Below are positions 14,894 through 20,927 of a DNA stretch of 20,927 nt, piece by piece. Origin of the DNA: Multiplicimicrobium sp043718225 (GTDB lineage: Bacteria > Omnitrophota > Omnitrophia > Omnitrophales > Aquincolibacteriaceae); NCBI GenBank assembly GCA_043718225.1, contig JAYSWD010000058.1:1-20927 (forward strand), given 5' to 3'. How positions within the stretch are numbered: position 1 is the first letter of the stretch; the number at the start of each line of letters is the position of its first letter. The notes beneath the pieces are model-generated. The model did not search any database. It saw nothing but the letters and a program-made list of their open reading frames with translations, and was not told the DNA's origin. The translations under genes and the position numbers were made by a program.

Positions 14894-15544
14894 TCAGCGA
14901 TGGCAAGCGCTGCAATTTTGAACTGTTTTCACTTTGTTTTTCATCATCAATCCGTGCTGAACCGCTTGAATGTGTTCCGGTTTTTTCCAATGCATATTAA
15001 AGACTTCCTCTTTCGGACTCAAGTGCTTCCCGGGATGGCGGTGGCATTCCAAACACCAGTTCATTTGAAGTGTATTTTTTTTAGACATCAAGGGCATGTC
15101 ATTGACCTGGCCGTGGCATTCCAGACAGCTGACGCCTTTCTTGACGTGAATGCTGTGATTAAAATAAACATGGTCAGGAAGGTCGTGAACGCGCCACCAG
15201 GTCAGCGGTTTGCCGGTGCGCCAGCTTTCTCGCACGGGCGCGAGCGCCGGTGATTCTTTCCATATCACATTATGGCATTTCATGCAGGTCGAAGTGGAGG
15301 GGATGCCCGCGAAAGAGGACGTCTCAACGGAAGTATGGCAAAAACGGCAGTCCATCCCCAGTCCCTCGACATGATGTTTATGGCTGAACGGGACCGGCTG
15401 CTCAACCGCGACGCCGACCTTGGTATAAAACGAAGAACGCGCCAAAAAGAACCCGAGCGATAGCAGCCCGACAACCGTCAAAAGAGCGGCCAAAATGCTG
15501 AGGCGCTGAAGCGTGTTGTCGTGCGGAGAAAATATTTGTTTCAT
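14894..15544 (-). CDS. actA: Alternative complex III pentahaem cytochrome c ActA
   Basis: A 216-residue protein with an N-terminal membrane anchor (about 17-35) and five CxxCH haem sites at 66-70 (CRFCH), 87-91 (CMKCH), 140-144 (CLECH), 164-168 (CLECH) and 211-215 (CSACH). The last haem motif sits one residue from the C terminus. Many other His residues (SHKHH 54-58, NHSIH 129-133) can serve as distal ligands. ActA is the multihaem periplasmic subunit that collects electrons from the Fe-S subunit. It is the first gene of the operon. ATG 15544 has no Shine-Dalgarno; a T9 tract lies just upstream. Confidence 0.95.
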   Translation of the reverse strand: MKQIFSPHDNTLQRLSILAALLTVVGLLSLGFFLARSSFYTKVGVAVEQPVPFSHKHHVEGLGMDCRFCHTSVETSSFAGIPSTSTCMKCHNVIWKESPALAPVRESWRTGKPLTWWRVHDLPDHVYFNHSIHVKKGVSCLECHGQVNDMPLMSKKNTLQMNWCLECHRHPGKHLSPKEEVFNMHWKKPEHIQAVQHGLMMKNKVKTVQNCSACHR

Positions 15545-15636
15545 CTAGAATAAAAAAAAATGTTATGATTTCCGACAATCGGGCGCAAAACAAGCGAGCC
15601 TTTTTGCGCTGCCAAAGAAGGTTTTGGAAAGGATGC

Positions 15637-15665
15637 ATTGTACACAGTTTCCTGCTTTTTTCGAA
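15637..15665 (-). promoter_or_regulatory. Candidate promoter of the act-cox operon
   Basis: On the minus strand TACAAT (15642-15637) matches a -10 box at five of six positions, and TTCGAA (15665-15660) stands 17 bases upstream as a weak -35. Transcription would start near 15630, giving a leader of about 85 bases. That leader contains a GCGCAAAA/TTTTGCGC hairpin (15609-15583) and a small CCGA/TCGG stem (15582-15572). Assigned by eye only. Confidence 0.3.
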
Positions 15666-15765
15666 TACAAATAAAAAGATTTTTGCGAATACGATAAGAC
15701 GTAATCTTAAGCCGGTCCGATTTGAATTTAACCGGAATAAATAATTTTTCAGGAGGGTAATTTTT

Positions 15766-15984
15766 ATGAGTATGCCGGGTCCCATGGAGTTAGTGCTGAT
15801 CTTTTTGGTAATATTGCTTTTGTTCGGGGCGAAACGTATTCCCGAAATTTTGAAATCCTTCGGCGAAGGGATTAAAGAGTTCAAAAAGGGCATGTCTAAC
15901 CTGAATGATCAGAGTAATCAGCAAAATAATTCAAACCAGTCGAATTCGAAAAATACTCAGGATGAGACTCAGAAAAAGCAATAA
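15766..15984 (+). CDS. tatA: Sec-independent protein translocase subunit TatA
   Basis: A 72-residue protein starting at ATG 15766 behind a strong AGGAGGG. It shows the TatA/E plan: a short N terminus (MPGPMELVLIF), one membrane helix (about 7-22), the FGAKRIPEI hinge, the amphipathic helix LKSFGEGIKEFKKGM, and a Gln/Asn/Ser-rich disordered tail. TatA forms the pore-like component that moves folded twin-arginine proteins across the membrane with TatC, which is not in this window. It is divergent from actA; ActB in that operon carries a twin-arginine signal. A terminator follows, so it is probably monocistronic. Confidence 0.93.
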   Translation: MSMPGPMELVLIFLVILLLFGAKRIPEILKSFGEGIKEFKKGMSNLNDQSNQQNNSNQSNSKNTQDETQKKQ

Positions 15985-16010
15985 TCTGAGAAAAATAGTC
16001 GAAAATCGGG

Positions 16011-16044
16011 AAAAAGGTGAGAATTTCAAATTCCCACCTTTTTT
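16011..16044 (+). terminator. Intrinsic terminator after tatA
   Basis: AAAAAGGTG-a-GAATT pairs with AATTC-c-CACCTTTTTT in one hairpin with a single mismatch, and a T-rich tract (TTTTTTCATTTT) follows. It is placed 27 bases after the tatA stop and before metH. Confidence 0.85.
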
Positions 16045-16103
16045 CATTTTAAAGGCCAATTTAAGCGATATTAGCCCAAAATAGACTCATTTTAAGGATC
16101 AAA

Positions 16104-19871
<3,768 letters not shown>

Positions 19872-19880
19872 CGCGTAGCT

Positions 19881-19908
19881 GACATTCCCGATTTGATCGG
19901 GAATCCAG
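19881..19908 (+). repeat. Dispersed palindromic repeat, probable metH terminator or 3' hairpin
   Basis: ATTCCCGAT-ttg-ATCGGGAAT lies 10 bases after the metH stop, inside a 28-base unit beginning GACATTCCCG and ending GAATCCAG. The unit matches another at 20865-20892 at 25 of 28 positions. No T-run follows, so it may cap the 3' end of the mRNA rather than terminate transcription by itself. Confidence 0.7.
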
Positions 19909-19941
19909 TTCAATATAAGTGGTTCGGTTCAATTCGTTTAG

Positions 19942-20137
19942 CTCAAAAAGAACTAAATCGCAGGCTCAAACAGTCCTCGGCTGCGGCCTGCGGAACTCGC
20001 CCTCGATTTAATTCTTCTTTGAGTCATCGCGCAAAGGGGTGTGGAGGCTTTCACAAGGAGAAACGCCTAGGCAGGTCTGCTAGGCATTTCCCATTTTAAT
20101 AACTCCCTCGGCTCGGCAAAGCAGAGCCGAGGGAGTT
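19942..20137 (+). repeat. Structured repeat element, copy C
   Basis: This copy has the same order as copies A and B. Hairpin 1 has arms 19942-19960 and 20005-20023 (18 pairs, one bulge, one mismatch). They enclose GC, the internal loop TCAAACAG (19966-19973) against AACTC (19994-19998), and a GC-rich tip. Next come the boxes TCGCGCAA and GGGGTGTGGAGGCTT (20027-20050), GGAGAAAC, and a short stem GCCTAG(g)C/GCTAGGC (20065-20085). TTCCCAT follows (20088-20094), then hairpin 3, a perfect 14-bp stem 20101-20114 with 20124-20137 around GGCAAAGCA. The arm sequences differ from A and B. The copy stops five bases before the stop codon of the ORF6N gene on the other strand. Confidence 0.73.
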
Positions 20138-20142
20138 GAAAT

Positions 20143-20658
20143 CTAATCTGTGTGGAATCCCATCCGTCGTTTCGACTTTTCTTCAGTAAGTTCCAAAATG
20201 CTTTTGATGTATGCAAAAATTTCTAGAATTTTTTGATCCTGCCCTTTAACGTGTTTTTCAAGCTCAGCAAGTTTGGTTGCAAGTTCGCGGTGCCCGGAGA
20301 TCATCCGGCGTAGTTTTACAAATGCCCGCATGATTGCGATATTTACTTGGGCAGCTTTCTTACTACGTAGAACGGAAGATAAGCTTAAAATGCCATGTTC
20401 TGTGAAGGCGTAAGGCGGTTTTCTAGTTCCTCCCCAACTTGATGTTCCAAAATGGAACATCAAGTTTTCAAACTCTTTTTTTTTGAGTTGGAACATAAAG
20501 TCGATCGGGAAACGGTCCCTATTCCTGCTGATAGCTTTATTTAAATCACGGGTAGAAACCCCGTAAAGCTGAGCGAGATCACGGTCAAAAAGGACTTTTT
20601 GTCCCCGAACCATAAAGATCTTTTGGTGAATGATTTCCGATGAAATAAGCTCTTTCAT
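20143..20658 (-). CDS. ORF6N-domain DNA-binding protein
   Basis: A 171-residue protein. Residues of about 8-95 form an ORF6N domain (QKIFMVRGQKVLFDRDLAQLYGV, then LNKAISRNRDRFPIDFMFQL, YAFTEHGILSLSSVLRS). A KilA-C-like or coiled-coil helical tail runs at about 125-160 (ATKLAELEKHVKGQDQKILEI). Such genes occur in phages, islands and many bacterial chromosomes; the fold is a presumed DNA-binding domain and the function is usually unknown. The start at ATG 20658 lacks a clear Shine-Dalgarno. It lies convergent with metH, its 3' end abuts element C, and no phage structural or integrase gene is present. It is probably an acquired accessory gene. Confidence 0.88.
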   Translation of the reverse strand: MKELISSEIIHQKIFMVRGQKVLFDRDLAQLYGVSTRDLNKAISRNRDRFPIDFMFQLKKKEFENLMFHFGTSSWGGTRKPPYAFTEHGILSLSSVLRSKKAAQVNIAIMRAFVKLRRMISGHRELATKLAELEKHVKGQDQKILEIFAYIKSILELTEEKSKRRMGFHTD

Positions 20659-20663
20659 GTCTA

Positions 20664-20687
20664 TATGATATGTTCATATTAATCATA
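20664..20687. promoter_or_regulatory. Nested palindrome in the leader of the ORF6N gene, possible operator
   Basis: TATGAT (20664-20669) and ATCATA (20682-20687) enclose a second palindrome ATATG-tt-CATAT (20668-20679). It lies between the predicted transcription start and the ATG, where a DNA-binding protein could repress its own gene. The AT-rich setting makes chance palindromes fairly likely. Confidence 0.35.
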
Positions 20688-20696
20688 AGTAAATAT

Positions 20697-20725
20697 ATTT
20701 TATAATCATAATTTTAAGGTCTCAA
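20697..20725 (-). promoter_or_regulatory. Probable sigma-70-type promoter of the ORF6N gene
   Basis: On the minus strand TTGAGA (20725-20720) and TAAAAT (20702-20697) each match the consensus at five of six positions, with the ideal 17-base spacer. Transcription would begin near 20690, about 30 bases before the ATG. The 60 bases further upstream to the repeat cluster show nothing else. Confidence 0.55.
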
Positions 20726-20787
20726 TTTGTGATCTTAAACACAAATAAATTCAGGGCGGAATAATAGATCGTGGTTTAGAATTTCTT

Positions 20788-20892
20788 GTCATTGCGAGCG
20801 CAGCGCCTGCGTGCGGTAGGCAGGAAGCAATCTGTCGTTCCTGCGAAAGCAGGAATCTTAGTTTGTCATTCCCGGCTTGATCGGGAATCCAG
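20788..20892. repeat. Cluster of three dispersed palindromic repeat modules
   Basis: Module 1 (20788-20834) begins GTCATTGCGAGCGCAGCG and ends GAAGCAATCTG, with an inner GCCTGC/GGCAGG stem. Module 2 (20834-20861) is TTCCTGC-gaaa-GCAGGAA inside GTCGTT...AATCTTAG. Module 3 (20865-20892) is GTCATTCCCGGC-TTGATCGGGAATCCAG. Modules 2 and 3 follow one design, GTCATTCC...GGAATC, and module 3 has a second copy after metH. These are dispersed intergenic repeats without coding capacity. Confidence 0.75.
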
Positions 20893-20927
20893 GAACCTTG
20901 GATAGCTGATCCGCTTCTCAAGCAATG

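Noticed and set aside
16046..16103. Cobalamin or SAM riboswitch before metH
   Set aside because: Only 58 bases separate the tatA terminator from the GTG start, too short for either riboswitch, and no B12-box-like sequence is visible.
20101..20137. Simple intrinsic terminator for the ORF6N gene
   Set aside because: The stem is strong, but neither strand has a T-run after it. It is also the third hairpin of element C, matching the tip motif in copy A.
20788..20892. CRISPR array
   Set aside because: The modules differ in length and sequence, are each palindromic, and have no regular spacers or cas genes nearby.

Overview
The window carries a 12.5 kb respiratory gene cluster of a Gram-negative-type bacterium. 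Lipoprotein and Tat signals, a periplasmic multihaem cytochrome and an E. coli-type PepN and MetH all support this. I cannot fix the taxon. The alternative complex III plus caa3-type oxidase arrangement, the dispersed palindromic repeats and the ORF6N gene would suit an uncultivated PVC/Omnitrophota-like or deltaproteobacterial lineage, but that is a guess.

Layout. At 1-2030 (+) lie the 3' end of pepN, an exported dienelactone-hydrolase-like protein and a small serine carboxylesterase. At 2031-2563 there is no gene; this stretch holds two tail-to-tail copies (A and B) of a structured element. At 2564-15544 (-) lie a small acidic protein and then, in transcription order from the right, actA-actB-actC-actD-actE-actF, a small single-span membrane protein, sco, coxB, coxA, coxC and a subunit IV gene. 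At 15545-15765 is a divergent control region. At 15766-15984 (+) is tatA with a clear terminator. At 16104-19871 (+) is full-length metH. At 19872-20142 are a dispersed repeat and a third copy (C) of the structured element. At 20143-20658 (-) is an ORF6N-domain gene. The last 270 bases hold its promoter region and a cluster of palindromic repeat modules.

Function. Alternative complex III (Act) oxidises membrane quinol and passes electrons through its c haems to the cytochrome-c-tailed CoxB of an A2-subtype haem-copper oxidase. Sco supports CuA assembly. ActB carries a twin-arginine motif, so the divergent tatA next door fits the export needs of the complex.

Main discovery candidate. Three copies of a roughly 200-240 bp element (2047-2289 +, 2293-2529 -, 19942-20137 +) share an ordered set of short conserved boxes. 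Their long hairpin arms are unrelated in sequence but pair perfectly or nearly so. This is the signature of a structured RNA or a structure-recognised mobile DNA, and I do not recognise it as a named family. Secondary items are inverted heptanucleotide repeat clusters that would fold over the sco start codon, and an in-frame 14-residue duplicated insertion in MetH.
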